A DNA stretch of 64,000 nucleotides from Clostridium hydrogenum (GTDB lineage: Bacteria > Bacillota > Clostridia > Clostridiales > Clostridiaceae). The notes under the pieces are model-generated. The model did not search any database. It was given only the letters and a program-made list of their open reading frames with translations, and had not been told where the DNA came from. Made by a program: the position numbers and the translations under genes. Below are positions 8,213 to 17,008 of the stretch, piece by piece. Within the stretch, counting starts at the first letter, position 1. The number at the start of each line of letters is the position of its first letter. The stretch covers positions 983,501 through 1,047,500 of the forward strand of contig NZ_JAEACT010000004.1 in the NCBI RefSeq assembly GCF_021432385.1. The letters are read 5' to 3'.

Positions 8213-9514
8213 CTATTTTCCAGATCCGCTATTGCTTGATGAATTACTTCCGGAAGAACTGTTTGAATTTCCGCCGCCATTTCCGCCGCTTCTACTTCCA
8301 CTTCCGCCACCGAAACCACCATAGCTTCCGCCGCCAAGTCCACCAAAGCCACCGCTTGATCTTTGAGAAGATGTACTGCTTACTTGAGGCAATTGTATCA
8401 TAACTTGTTGTCCTTCAGTAAGACCAGAAGTTATTTCAACAGTAGTTTCATTTTCAAGTCCTGTTTGTACTTCTACAAGTTTTCCACCAGCCATTGATAC
8501 TCTGTTGTTTCCGCCAAAAGAGCCATTTCCACCTGAACCGTTTCTTCTATAAGAACCATTTCCACCATTACCTTGAGAACTTCCACCGTTACTATTTTTG
8601 CTCCAAGAACCTTGAGTAGATGATGAATCTGTACTATTAGTTTTTAACATAACATATTTTTTGTTATTTCTTTCAATAAGAGCTTCTATAGGAATTGTAA
8701 GTGCATCTGCTTTTGAAGTTACTTTTATATCTACATTAGCAGTCATTCCAAGTTTTACACCATCTGGATTATTTACATCTACAATTACATCATAAGTTGT
8801 TACATTATTAGTTGTTGTTCCCATTTGAGATATGCTTGATACAGTTCCCGTATATGATTTATCACTTATAGCGTCAAATTTAATATCCGCTGCTTGTCCT
8901 ACCTTTACTTTAGATATATCAAGTTCATCAACTTGAACATCTACTTTCATTGAACTTAAATCAGCTATTGTTAATAATGCTTTTCCTGGTTGAACACTAT
9001 CTCCATTGTTGTCATTTTTTGCCACAACAACGCCGCCAATAGGTGCTGTTAAAGTCATTTGATTTTGTTGCTCAATTTTACTATTTAAGTCATTTTGGTC
9101 TGATTGAAGCGTTAATTCCTGCATTTGCTGATCATTAGCATTTTTTGCATTGTTTACTTGAAGCTGTTGCTGCTGAACTGTTAAATTAGCCTTGCTTACT
9201 GCTTGGTCAAGGCTATCATCTTGAACCTTTGCAAGAGTATCTCCCTGCTTTACAGTATCGCCTACATTTACATTTAAATTTTGAACTGTTCCGCTGTTAT
9301 TTGCCACTACATCCTTAGTTTGATTTGCTTCTGCAGTTCCTGTCGCTGATACAGTAACATCAATATTGGATTTCTGTGCTGCTACTGAATAATATCTAGT
9401 AGTATTGCTGGCAGCCTTTGCCTTTGATGATTTATTATAAAAATAGTATCCACCGCCACCTATTAAACAAACTATTAAAACTGCGCTTATTGCCTTTATA
9501 ACTTTACCCTTCAT
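8213..9514 (-). CDS. HlyD/RND-type adaptor (MacA-like) with Gly/Ser-rich tail
   Basis: The protein has 433 residues. A membrane anchor at about residues 7-27 is followed by a lipoyl-type hairpin (NNSGTVQNLNVNVGDTVKQG), a short helical hairpin rich in Gln and Asn, the second half of the lipoyl domain (LTAPIGGVVV) and a beta-barrel (ADIKFDAISDKSYTGTVSSI). Two low-complexity Gly/Ser/Asn segments are unusual: one of about 45 residues inside the membrane-proximal region and one of about 50 residues at the C-terminus. It should link the permease to the cell exterior. It begins 13 bp after the kinase stop codon. Confidence 0.9.
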   Translation of the reverse strand: MKGKVIKAISAVLIVCLIGGGGYYFYNKSSKAKAASNTTRYYSVAAQKSNIDVTVSATGTAEANQTKDVVANNSGTVQNLNVNVGDTVKQGDTLAKVQDDSLDQAVSKANLTVQQQQLQVNNAKNANDQQMQELTLQSDQNDLNSKIEQQNQMTLTAPIGGVVVAKNDNNGDSVQPGKALLTIADLSSMKVDVQVDELDISKVKVGQAADIKFDAISDKSYTGTVSSISQMGTTTNNVTTYDVIVDVNNPDGVKLGMTANVDIKVTSKADALTIPIEALIERNNKKYVMLKTNSTDSSSTQGSWSKNSNGGSSQGNGGNGSYRRNGSGGNGSFGGNNRVSMAGGKLVEVQTGLENETTVEITSGLTEGQQVMIQLPQVSSTSSQRSSGGFGGLGGGSYGGFGGGSGSRSGGNGGGNSNSSSGSNSSSNSGSGK

Positions 9515-9527
9515 AAGATTGACCCTC

Positions 9528-11036
9528 CTAATTATTTTGAATTTTTATTGAAAATATCATATTTGTGCCAACGCCTTCTTCACTTTCAGCCCATATTCTT
9601 CCTCCATGCTCTTGTATTATTTTTTTACATATTGCAAGTCCAAGCCCGCTGCCACCTGTCATACTGTTCCTTGAAGAATCTTCTCTATAAAATCTATCAA
9701 AAACATATGGAAGAGCTTCTTTTGATATCCCCTTACCATTGTCTTTTACCCCTATAATTACCTCATCTTTGTCAAGTTTCATTTCAACATCTATCTTTCC
9801 ATTTTTTTTATCCATATACTTTATGGAATTTGAAATTATATTTGTTAAAACTCTGCCTATTTGTTGAATATCAAGCTCTACACTTATTTTTTTTGGTAAT
9901 TTGTTAGTATATGAAAATTTAAAATTTTTCTTTTCAACATCTAAACTGAGTTCTTCCATAACATCTTCCATATAATTTCCAATATCAACTTTCTTAAAAT
10001 CAAATGGAAGTTTATTTAAATCTAACTTTGAATAAGTCAAAAGTTCATCTATTAGATAATCCATGCTTTGTGCTTTAGTGTAAATAGTGTTTATATATTT
10101 CTCCATCTTTTCTGGACTATCTGCCACCCCATCTTTGATTCCTTCTACATATCCCTTTATTGAAGTTATTGGTGTTTTTAAATCATGTGAAATATTTGAT
10201 ATAAGTTCTTTTCTATTATTTTCATATTGAGCTTGCAGTTCTATAGATTTTTTAAGCTGCTTCCTCATACTATCAAAGGCTTCACACAAATTACCTATTT
10301 CATCTTTTGATTTAGCTTTAACTTCAGAATCTAAATCTCCATTTTTTATGTTTTCTGTTCCTTTTTTTAATTCTTTTAAAGGATTAAGTATGGAGCGTGA
10401 AACAATAAAGGTAAGAAGCCCTCCCATAATAGAAATTATTAAAATTGCAGATATAATTAATTCCACTAAAAATTCCTTGTATAAACTAATTAATCTACTT
10501 GCATCTACTATAAAAAATATGCTTCCTTCTGTACCATCTGAGAAACGAACTGAATATTGTCTTCCCATAAGTTCACTTGAAACCATGAAGAAATCACCCA
10601 ATTTATCTGAACTTTTATAATCTGATTGCTCTACTTTAGAAATAACTTCTGAATTATTTGATTGTTCTACTTTAGAAATAACTTCTTTATTCTTTGTTTT
10701 TTCACCATTGAATATTATACTTTTTCCTTTTTTTAATATCATAAAGGTGTTTTTCTTCAAAAGATCATCATTTGTTTTTCGAAGTAAATCCTTATCATTT
10801 AATTCATCAGGATACTTAGCAAAATCTTGAGATATCTTTCCCAATCTCATTAAATTTATAGCATGAATTTCATATGGAGTAAAAATTACTCCTCTCCTTC
10901 GTTGGACTATATCATATTCATTATGAATTTTTGTTAAATATAAACTCTGTATACTGAAAAAGGTTATTGCAAATAAAATTAGTGGTACTAATAACATGGC
11001 TATATTAGATAAAACAAGTTTAGCTTTTATAGACAA
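9528..11036 (-). CDS. Sensor histidine kinase of the MacAB operon
   Basis: Translation starts at TTG 11036, with AGGAGG 8 bp upstream. The 502-residue protein has a first membrane span near residues 10-30, an extracytoplasmic sensor region of about 155 residues and a second span (AILIISIMGGLLTFIV). A HAMP domain, HisKA (ISNISHDLKTPITSIKGY) and an ATPase domain (IISNSIKYM, VKDNGKGI, GGSGLGLAI) complete it. The sensor loop contains a tandem SNNSEVISKVEQS-type repeat. It heads the operon with the adaptor, ATPase and permease genes, and its likely partner is the regulator at 4933-5622. Confidence 0.93.
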   Translation of the reverse strand: MSIKAKLVLSNIAMLLVPLILFAITFFSIQSLYLTKIHNEYDIVQRRRGVIFTPYEIHAINLMRLGKISQDFAKYPDELNDKDLLRKTNDDLLKKNTFMILKKGKSIIFNGEKTKNKEVISKVEQSNNSEVISKVEQSDYKSSDKLGDFFMVSSELMGRQYSVRFSDGTEGSIFFIVDASRLISLYKEFLVELIISAILIISIMGGLLTFIVSRSILNPLKELKKGTENIKNGDLDSEVKAKSKDEIGNLCEAFDSMRKQLKKSIELQAQYENNRKELISNISHDLKTPITSIKGYVEGIKDGVADSPEKMEKYINTIYTKAQSMDYLIDELLTYSKLDLNKLPFDFKKVDIGNYMEDVMEELSLDVEKKNFKFSYTNKLPKKISVELDIQQIGRVLTNIISNSIKYMDKKNGKIDVEMKLDKDEVIIGVKDNGKGISKEALPYVFDRFYREDSSRNSMTGGSGLGLAICKKIIQEHGGRIWAESEEGVGTNMIFSIKIQNN

Positions 11037-11130
11037 CTTATCTTCCTCCTTATCAAAAGAGTATATTTATATCTTATCCTAATAGAATTAATTTAAAGTA
11101 AACTAAATATAAAAATTCTATAAAAAAGTA

Positions 11131-11344
11131 TTAAACCAAAGTACAAAGTATAAAGTACAGAGTACAAAGAAGGATGATTTTCTTCCGCTTTGCTACAGAA
11201 AATCTTAAAACTTATCTTTTGATTGCTTACGCAATCACTTTATTACTGTTGTAAGCTTTGCTGACAACAGTTAAGTTTAAGATTTGCCTGACGCAAGGAA
11301 AGGTAAAAAATCATCCTTCACTCTACTCTCTACTCTTTGTACTA
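11131..11344. repeat. Family A palindromic element, copy A4
   Basis: The element begins TTAAACCAAAGTACAAAGTA. Its interior has TTTTCTTCCGCTTTGCTACA, GATTGCTTACGCAATC, GCTTTGCTGACAACAG and AAGATTTGCCTGACGCAAGG. It ends in TCATCCTTCACTCTACTCTC and TTTGTACTA. The final CTA is the stop codon (TAG) of the minus-strand MerR-REC-FliM gene. The 300-bp gap up to the kinase gene holds nothing else. Confidence 0.85.
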
Positions 11345-12712
11345 TTTGTCTAAGTACTGTAAAAAATCATGCGGCAAACTTATATTTATAAAACCATTAT
11401 CTTTATTAGAGAACTCAATACTAAAAGAAATTGCTATTGTAGAATAATTTTCAGATAATAGCTTATCCTCACCTAAAGATATAAACTTATTGACATTATC
11501 AAACCCGTGTATTATTCTTTCAAGCAACTTCTCAGTTAAGCTAATAATTTCTGTTAAAAGTTTTCTTTTATCATTAAAACTACCTGACACATATATATTA
11601 ATAGGTAAACTCGACACGTTATACTTAATTACTCCTATATCGCTATCTTCACTCATTAATGTTTTAAATTCACTTATAGTAACATTTTGTATTGTTACAA
11701 ATCCTAGCTTACAGGTAATATTTAATCGGCTATACAAACCCCGTGAAAATTCTTGTAACGATTCAGAAAATTTATCTTTTATATAAGTTATGTCCTCTAA
11801 ATCAACTGCTTCTGGACCATTAATGTAATCTTTATTTTCACTTACACTATCATAAAAAATATTATTTATAGCTTCCTCCTCTTGTCTCTCATCTTTAAAA
11901 ATAATCAAATCAATTTCTTCTTGTTTTAATGCTCTTATATGGACCTTTTCATTAGATTCTTTTTGAAGCATATTTGCAATATTATTAATTCTCTCTATAT
12001 TAATAGTCTGTTCTCCTTCCATAGCTTCAATTAATCTCATACTGGATATTGGTTTTGAAACAAAGTCTCTTGCACCAAGCTTAATACTTTCTAGTACAAT
12101 GCTAACCTTACTCATCGCAGAGCACATAATTATTTTAGCATTTTTATGCTCGTCCATAATCTTACTTGCTGCACATATTCCATCCATCTTAGGCATTGTA
12201 ACATCCATTATAACAATTTCAGGTCTTAGCACATTATAAGCTGATACAGCCTCTTCGCCATTTGAGGCTTCACCAACTACTGTATATCCATAATCTTCTA
12301 TAATATTTCTTATCATTTTTCTAGCAAGTACAAAATCATCAACTATAAGTACTTTATCTTCTCTCATTTTAAATTCCTCCCTATTAATTTTAGAAATCCT
12401 CTTTTCCAAAATTACATAACGCTCCTTAAGCTTGTCCATGTTTTCTTGTAATTCAATAAGTTTTTTCTCCAGCATAGGTTTTAATCTTTTGCCATTTTCA
12501 TCCTTCACCAAAATTTTTATTTCTTCTAAAGAAAATCCGTATTGCTTAAGTTCTAAAATAAACGTAATATCCTTAATTTGAGGATCTGAATAATATCTAT
12601 ACTGATTAGTGTTTTCTACGAAGTGCGGCTTAAGAAGTCCAATTTCATCATAATACCTTAAAGTATTTGCCGATATATTTACAATCCTTGAGATATCCCC
12701 TATAGTATACAT
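11342..12712 (-). CDS. MerR HTH - CheY-like receiver - FliM-like fusion protein
   Basis: ATG 12712 is chosen because GGAG lies 9 bp upstream; TTG 12721 would be too close to it. The 456-residue protein has a MerR DNA-binding domain (TIGDISRIVNISANTLRYYD, then LKQYGFSLEEIKIL) and a helical segment. A complete receiver domain follows from about residue 118 (DKVLIVDDFV, IVIMDVTMPKMDG, DFVSKPIS). The last 150 residues resemble the FliM/CheC fold: LGFVTIQNVTISEFKTLM matches the FliM middle-domain motif, and FSNKDNGFINISLPHDFLQY matches its closing strand. An internal AGGGAGGAA precedes an in-frame ATG at 12367, exactly at the receiver start, so a 341-residue receiver-FliM product is also possible. 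No phosphodonor is obvious nearby. Confidence 0.85.
   Translation of the reverse strand: MYTIGDISRIVNISANTLRYYDEIGLLKPHFVENTNQYRYYSDPQIKDITFILELKQYGFSLEEIKILVKDENGKRLKPMLEKKLIELQENMDKLKERYVILEKRISKINREEFKMREDKVLIVDDFVLARKMIRNIIEDYGYTVVGEASNGEEAVSAYNVLRPEIVIMDVTMPKMDGICAASKIMDEHKNAKIIMCSAMSKVSIVLESIKLGARDFVSKPISSMRLIEAMEGEQTINIERINNIANMLQKESNEKVHIRALKQEEIDLIIFKDERQEEEAINNIFYDSVSENKDYINGPEAVDLEDITYIKDKFSESLQEFSRGLYSRLNITCKLGFVTIQNVTISEFKTLMSEDSDIGVIKYNVSSLPINIYVSGSFNDKRKLLTEIISLTEKLLERIIHGFDNVNKFISLGEDKLLSENYSTIAISFSIEFSNKDNGFINISLPHDFLQYLDK
12374..12382 (-). promoter_or_regulatory. Internal ribosome binding site before the receiver domain
   Basis: AGGGAGGAA lies 6 bp before the in-frame ATG 12365-12367 (MREDKVLIVDD). 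It is stronger than the site of the full-length start. Either two proteins are made from one gene, or two once-separate genes have become joined by loss of a stop codon. Confidence 0.65.
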
Positions 12713-12900
12713 TGTAGACAACTCCTATAATTTATTATTTTATTCTATGGCCATGTTTTAATTGTAAACCTTAACCTTACACTAAGGTCAATAGACATTT
12801 AATTTACAAAAATAAATTCTTTAGACTATGTTTTAAATCCAACCAATTAAATCTGCTGCACTAAGGATTCTTCAAGTATAATTAGTGCAAAAAACTTTCA

Positions 12901-13249
12901 TAGATATACAACTTAGAACATTGAAATTTGAAATACCAAGTTTATCCTGACAAATTACAATTTGTCGAGCAGAGTACAGATGACAGAGTACAGAGTACAG
13001 TGAATGATGATTTGCCTTTCGCTTCTCTCAGGTAAATCTTAAACTTAATGTTGTCAGCTTCGCTGAGCGCCATCAATGGCGCAATTGCGCAGCAATAAAA
13101 AAATAAGTTTTCAGATTTTTCGCAGTGCTAACGGAGAAAAATCATCCTTCGTTGTACTCTGTACTCTGTACTCCGTACTCTGTGTTAAATTGTAATTTAT
13201 CAGGATGAATCTGGCATTAGCAATTTTAATTTTTCAAATTGTGTACCTA
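12901..13249. repeat. Family A palindromic element, copy A5 (full, with outer arms)
   Basis: The outer arms are TAGATATACAACTTAGAACA...TTTATCCTGACAAATT on the left and AATTTATCAGGATGAATC...AAATTGTGTACCTA on the right. The core has GAGCAGAGTACAGATGACAG, AGCTTCGCTGAGCGCCATCA, GCGCAATTGCGCAGC and TTTTTCGCAGTGC. It fills most of the gap between the MerR-REC-FliM and TPR genes. It is the same element as A6 in the opposite orientation. Confidence 0.88.
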
Positions 13250-13325
13250 CTTACATATTGTACTCTGCTTCAAATTGTAATTATGGTATACTTAGTATAA
13301 GATGCATGAGGAGGAAACTATATAA

Positions 13326-14240
13326 ATGAAGAATGATATACAGATTAATAGATATTTAGAAAAGGCAGAGGAGGCTTTTAACGAGGATAAATTAATTAAA
13401 GCCTTAAATTTGTATAACAAAGTTTATGAACTTTCAAATGGTGAAAATTTGGAAGCACTAATTAATTTAGCTTTAATATATGACTCCTTAGAAAAAGTAG
13501 AAAAGGCCAAGGAATATTATAGAAAGGCTTTAAGCATAGACGATTATGAAGAAAGAGCCTACTATGGTTTAGCTACAATATATGACGATGAAGGCCAATA
13601 CGAAGAAGCTATAAATTTATATAATAAAGCTATCTATATAAATCCAAATTATTATGCAGCTTATTTCTTCCTTGCAAATGCCTATGATGTATCGGGTAAA
13701 AAAAACTTGGCAATAGAAACCTATAAAAAGCTTTTAAATTTAAATCCAATGGATTTTTGGGCAAACTTAAATTTGGGCTCCATTTATGAAGAACAAAACG
13801 AGAATAACCTTGCATACAGATTGTTTTCAAAGGCTTTAAAAATAGAACCAAATAATTATTTAGCCTTATTTAATATGGGTGTAATTTATAGCAAGTTTAA
13901 TATGATAGAAAAAGCTATTAATTTCTATGAAGCATCTATTGAAAGGAATAGTTCTTATTCTTATAGTTACTTAAATTTAGCTATAATTTATAAATATAAA
14001 GACACAAAAAAAGGTATAGAAATTTTATCAGCTGGAATTAATAATTGCAGTGAAGTACACTTTTTATACTACAATAGAAGTTGCTTTTATGCTTTACTTA
14101 ATGAAGAAAATAAGGCATGTGAGGATATAATCGTGGCTTTAAAATTATATCCTAAGTTTTTAAAATACATTTTAGAGGACGAAGAATTAAAAAAAGTTAG
14201 AGAATTAGACTCGTTTAAAAAATTTGCTATGTTTAAATAA
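13326..14240 (+). CDS. Tetratricopeptide-repeat protein
   Basis: ATG 13326 follows AGGAGGAAAC. The 304-residue protein is built almost entirely of TPR units of 34 residues, about eight in number. Examples are AYYGLATIYDDEGQYEEAIN, YYAAYFFLANAYDVSGKKN and LALFNMGVIYSKFNMIEKAI. There is no signal peptide or membrane span, so it should be a cytoplasmic scaffold. Its partner is unknown. The last four codons (Ala-Met-Phe-Lys) and the stop are formed by the left arm of the family C hairpin, so the end of the gene has been set by the repeat. Confidence 0.85.
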   Translation: MKNDIQINRYLEKAEEAFNEDKLIKALNLYNKVYELSNGENLEALINLALIYDSLEKVEKAKEYYRKALSIDDYEERAYYGLATIYDDEGQYEEAINLYNKAIYINPNYYAAYFFLANAYDVSGKKNLAIETYKKLLNLNPMDFWANLNLGSIYEEQNENNLAYRLFSKALKIEPNNYLALFNMGVIYSKFNMIEKAINFYEASIERNSSYSYSYLNLAIIYKYKDTKKGIEILSAGINNCSEVHFLYYNRSCFYALLNEENKACEDIIVALKLYPKFLKYILEDEELKKVRELDSFKKFAMFK

Positions 14241-14273
14241 GTGTGAAAATCAGCACTTATTTAAAACATAGCC
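14226..14273. repeat. Family C hairpin, copy C2, overlapping a stop codon
   Basis: GCTATGTTTAAATAAGTG and CACTTATTTAAAACATAGCC pair, with one bulged base. The left arm encodes the last residues and TAA stop of the TPR gene. There is no T-run on the plus strand after the hairpin. Confidence 0.88.
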
Positions 14274-14323
14274 AAAAAATTTATAAGCAATTAGTTTAGT
14301 ACTGTGAAAGGTCTGTATAATAA

Positions 14324-15217
14324 ATGGATAAAATCAATTCATATAAACTTCGTATTGAAGCCGCATTAGAGTATCTAGATAATAATATTGATTCTGACTT
14401 ATCATTACAAGCATTGTCTAAAATAGCTGGTTTTTCACCATATCATTTTCATAGAATTTTCTACGCAATAACTGGTACATCTTTGCACGAATACGTTTTA
14501 ACACGAAAGCTTAATATTGCCGCAAGCCAGCTACTTTATGAAACCTGCGATATTACTAAAATAGCTTTAGATAGTGGCTTTTCAACTCCAAGTGCATTTT
14601 CTAAAAATTTTAAAAAGCTATTTAGATGTACCCCTACACAATATAAAGCTTACAAAGAACGAAAATATCCAGTTAGATTTGCAAAAATATCATTTCCTGA
14701 ATATACCTATGATAGCCATATAGATAAGTGTTTTTATGAAACCACCTTATCAAACTTAAAAACTCTCTGTATAGGTGTAACTGGATTATCTGAGTCCTTT
14801 GAAAATCCTGAAATTGAAAAAGCATATCATGAAATCTTTTATTGGCTAAAAAAAAATCCACTAAATAGTGAAATAAAAATTTGCGGCATAACTGTTGATA
14901 CGCCAGAAGTACAAGCATTAGATAGCTGTAAATATTATGCTTGCGCTGCTGTAAAGGATTATGTATTTACCGACACTCTAACTTTTCGTACCTTTAAAAC
15001 TTCTGGCCAATATATATGCTGCAAAATGAATCGCAATCAAAAAAATTTTGCCGAGATTTTTTTCAAATATATGAGATATCTCTACGGTTTTTACCTAGTA
15101 CAGCATCAATTGCTGCCTGATTTCCGTCCTTTTGTGGAATTTTACGGAGCAGATGCAAATAACAATATTACAATTACTTTTTGCGTACCCGTAAAAAAAG
15201 CAAGAAATGAACAGTAA
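14324..15217 (+). CDS. AraC-family regulator with GyrI-like effector-binding domain
   Basis: The 297-residue protein starts with an AraC-type double helix-turn-helix (LSLQALSKIAGFSPYHFHRI and IALDSGFSTPSAFSKNFKKL) in residues 1-105. A GyrI-like small-molecule-binding domain covers about residues 115-290 (NLKTLCIGVTG, YYACAAVKDYV, VEFYGADANNNITITFCVPV). This N-terminal AraC plus C-terminal GyrI arrangement is usual for Rob-like multidrug-responsive activators. It is followed by a terminator whose stem contains the ribosome site of the amidase gene. Confidence 0.92.
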   Translation: MDKINSYKLRIEAALEYLDNNIDSDLSLQALSKIAGFSPYHFHRIFYAITGTSLHEYVLTRKLNIAASQLLYETCDITKIALDSGFSTPSAFSKNFKKLFRCTPTQYKAYKERKYPVRFAKISFPEYTYDSHIDKCFYETTLSNLKTLCIGVTGLSESFENPEIEKAYHEIFYWLKKNPLNSEIKICGITVDTPEVQALDSCKYYACAAVKDYVFTDTLTFRTFKTSGQYICCKMNRNQKNFAEIFFKYMRYLYGFYLVQHQLLPDFRPFVEFYGADANNNITITFCVPVKKARNEQ

Positions 15218-15258
15218 AATACCTCCTAAAATATTAAAGTTAAATAGGAGGTGTTTTT
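15216..15258 (+). terminator. Terminator overlapping the ribosome site of the amidase gene
   Basis: AAAATACCTCCTA (15216-15228) pairs with TAGGAGGTGTTTT (15245-15257), a 13-bp stem with one G-T pair, and a T-run follows. The 3' arm contains AGGAGGTG, the Shine-Dalgarno sequence for ATG 15259. One structure can therefore stop transcription and, in read-through RNA, hide the ribosome site. Confidence 0.75.
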
Positions 15259-16605
15259 ATGGAATCAACAATGTTAAAAAACATAGATACCGTAAAAAAT
15301 AAAGGCATAAAACTAGAAACAATTTTAAAAGATAGATTAATTCTTTTAGAAAAATATAAAACTTACAATTCAGTTGTAGCTTATAATGAAACAGAACTTT
15401 TATCACAAGCAATGAAAATAGATGGCAAAATTCAAGCAGGTAAAAGTGTTGGCAAACTTTGTGGCGCAATCATTACAATAAAAGATAATTTAGATGTAAA
15501 AGGTCTTCCCTCTACAGGCGGCATAGAAAAATTTAAAAATAGCATTGCCTCAGAAGATTGTTCTGTAGTAAAAAATTTAAAAAGTGAAGATGCTATCATC
15601 CTAGGTAAAACAAATATGCCTGCTGCTGCAATGGACATGCAAACCTTTAATGCTATTTATGGCAGAACAAATCATCCTGACTTTCCAGAGTATACTTGCG
15701 GAGGCAGCAGTGGTGGAGGAGCTACTTCTATAAAATTAGGTATTAGTGATGCAGATATTGGCAACGACTTCATGGGCTCTATTCGTGTTCCAGCTCACTT
15801 TTGTGGTATTTATGGTATGATTGGAACCGATAAGGTTATTCCCTTAGAAAATATTGTAGGTGGGAAACCATATGGAAGCACTATGTCAAACATTCTTCGT
15901 ATAGGTATTCAGGCAAAAACTCTTGAAGATATTGATTTTTTATTTAATGTACTAGCAAATAAAAGCATGCTATTTCCTTCTACCTATAGTAATAATCCTA
16001 TAAAAATTATTTATACAGAAAACAGTAGTGGTTTACCTTTATCTGAAGATTATAGGTACGTTTATACTGAATATATAAATAAACTGAAGAGAAATTTTCA
16101 AGTAAAAAAAATAAATCAAGACGAATTTGATTTTTCAAAAGCACGCGATTGTTTCTTAAAGCTTATTTATGGTAATATGTCAATTTCTCTGCCACCTATT
16201 ATAAGGTTTTTACTAAAATGGAAAATGTCTTCCAAACTTAGAGACTTTTTATTATCGGAAGAAGTTAGAGAAAAGTGCATAATGCAGCTTGATTCTCTAT
16301 TTGATAATTATGATATTTTAATATCTCCAGTTACAGTCACTCCAGCATTTAAGCACAAACTTCCTATTAAAACAAGAGGATATCAAGTAATTTACGACGA
16401 TATGCTTGTAGATGGCAAAAAAGTTTCTTATGCTACTGCTAATATGGGATATACAACCCCCTTTTCCCTAACCTCAAGTCCTGTCATTGTTATACCGATT
16501 GGAAAATCTAAAGAAGGATTGCCCATAGGAGTACAAATCGTTGGCAGAAGATTTCATGATTTAGACTTAAAAAAAATTGTAACAGTATTGGATCAAAATA
16601 TATAA
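15259..16605 (+). CDS. Amidase-signature family amidohydrolase
   Basis: The 448-residue protein shows the amidase-signature triad: Lys in GAIITIKDNLDVKG, cis-Ser in CGGSSGGGATS and the nucleophile Ser in GNDFMGSIRVPAHFCG. Family members hydrolyse amides; GatA, the glutamyl-tRNA amidotransferase subunit, is a relative. There is no gatB or gatC nearby and the C-terminal half is diverged, so this is probably a stand-alone amidase of unknown substrate. The start follows AGGAGGTG with 5-bp spacing. Expression may be limited by the hairpin that hides this site. Confidence 0.88.
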   Translation: MESTMLKNIDTVKNKGIKLETILKDRLILLEKYKTYNSVVAYNETELLSQAMKIDGKIQAGKSVGKLCGAIITIKDNLDVKGLPSTGGIEKFKNSIASEDCSVVKNLKSEDAIILGKTNMPAAAMDMQTFNAIYGRTNHPDFPEYTCGGSSGGGATSIKLGISDADIGNDFMGSIRVPAHFCGIYGMIGTDKVIPLENIVGGKPYGSTMSNILRIGIQAKTLEDIDFLFNVLANKSMLFPSTYSNNPIKIIYTENSSGLPLSEDYRYVYTEYINKLKRNFQVKKINQDEFDFSKARDCFLKLIYGNMSISLPPIIRFLLKWKMSSKLRDFLLSEEVREKCIMQLDSLFDNYDILISPVTVTPAFKHKLPIKTRGYQVIYDDMLVDGKKVSYATANMGYTTPFSLTSSPVIVIPIGKSKEGLPIGVQIVGRRFHDLDLKKIVTVLDQNI

Positions 16606-16629
16606 GCCTGTGATAAATAAAGAGTTTAA

Positions 16630-16690
16630 TATATATAGTGGCTGTCACACTAAAATTATGTTTAAATATATTTAGTTCAACAGCCCCATT
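16630..16690. repeat. Family G hairpin, short form
   Basis: TAGTGGCTGTC and TTCAACAGCCCCATTA form the ends around an AT-rich middle (TTTAAATATATTTAG). This is a reduced version of the nested hairpin at 23793-23923. It lies between the convergent amidase and YciI-like genes and may stop transcription in both directions. Confidence 0.6.
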
Positions 16691-16717
16691 ATTGAAGCTA
16701 TATACCAATACAAGAGT

Positions 16718-17008
16718 TTAAATTCTTTTGTCACTAGTTATCAATAACTCCCATTCATATACTTTAGTTTTATATAAACCTCTTGCAATTATGGGATCTT
16801 TTTCAGCAATTATTTTAGCCTCTTTCAAATCCTTAGCTTCAAATATAATCAACCCACCTTCAGCATTATTAAACCCGCCACCAGCAAAATATCTTTCCGC
16901 TGCAATACCTTTCAAATATTCTACATGATCCTCAAAATCTTTTGAAGTAGTCTTTAATTCACCTTTTTCGTAATCAATTCTTACAAACAATTTGTCCCCT
17001 TTTTTCAT
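16718..17008 (-). CDS. YciI-like (YCII domain) protein
   Basis: The 96-residue protein has the YCII ferredoxin-like fold pattern: LFVRIDYEKGEL, an H near residue 28 (DHVEYLKGIAAE), RYFAGGGFNNAEGGLIIFEA and a final AEKDPIIARGLYKTKVYEWE. The family includes small dehydrohalogenase-like and binding proteins; the activity here is unknown. Its start codon overlaps the end of the flavin reductase gene by 4 bp, so the two are probably translationally coupled and act together. Confidence 0.85.
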   Translation of the reverse strand: MKKGDKLFVRIDYEKGELKTTSKDFEDHVEYLKGIAAERYFAGGGFNNAEGGLIIFEAKDLKEAKIIAEKDPIIARGLYKTKVYEWELLITSDKRI

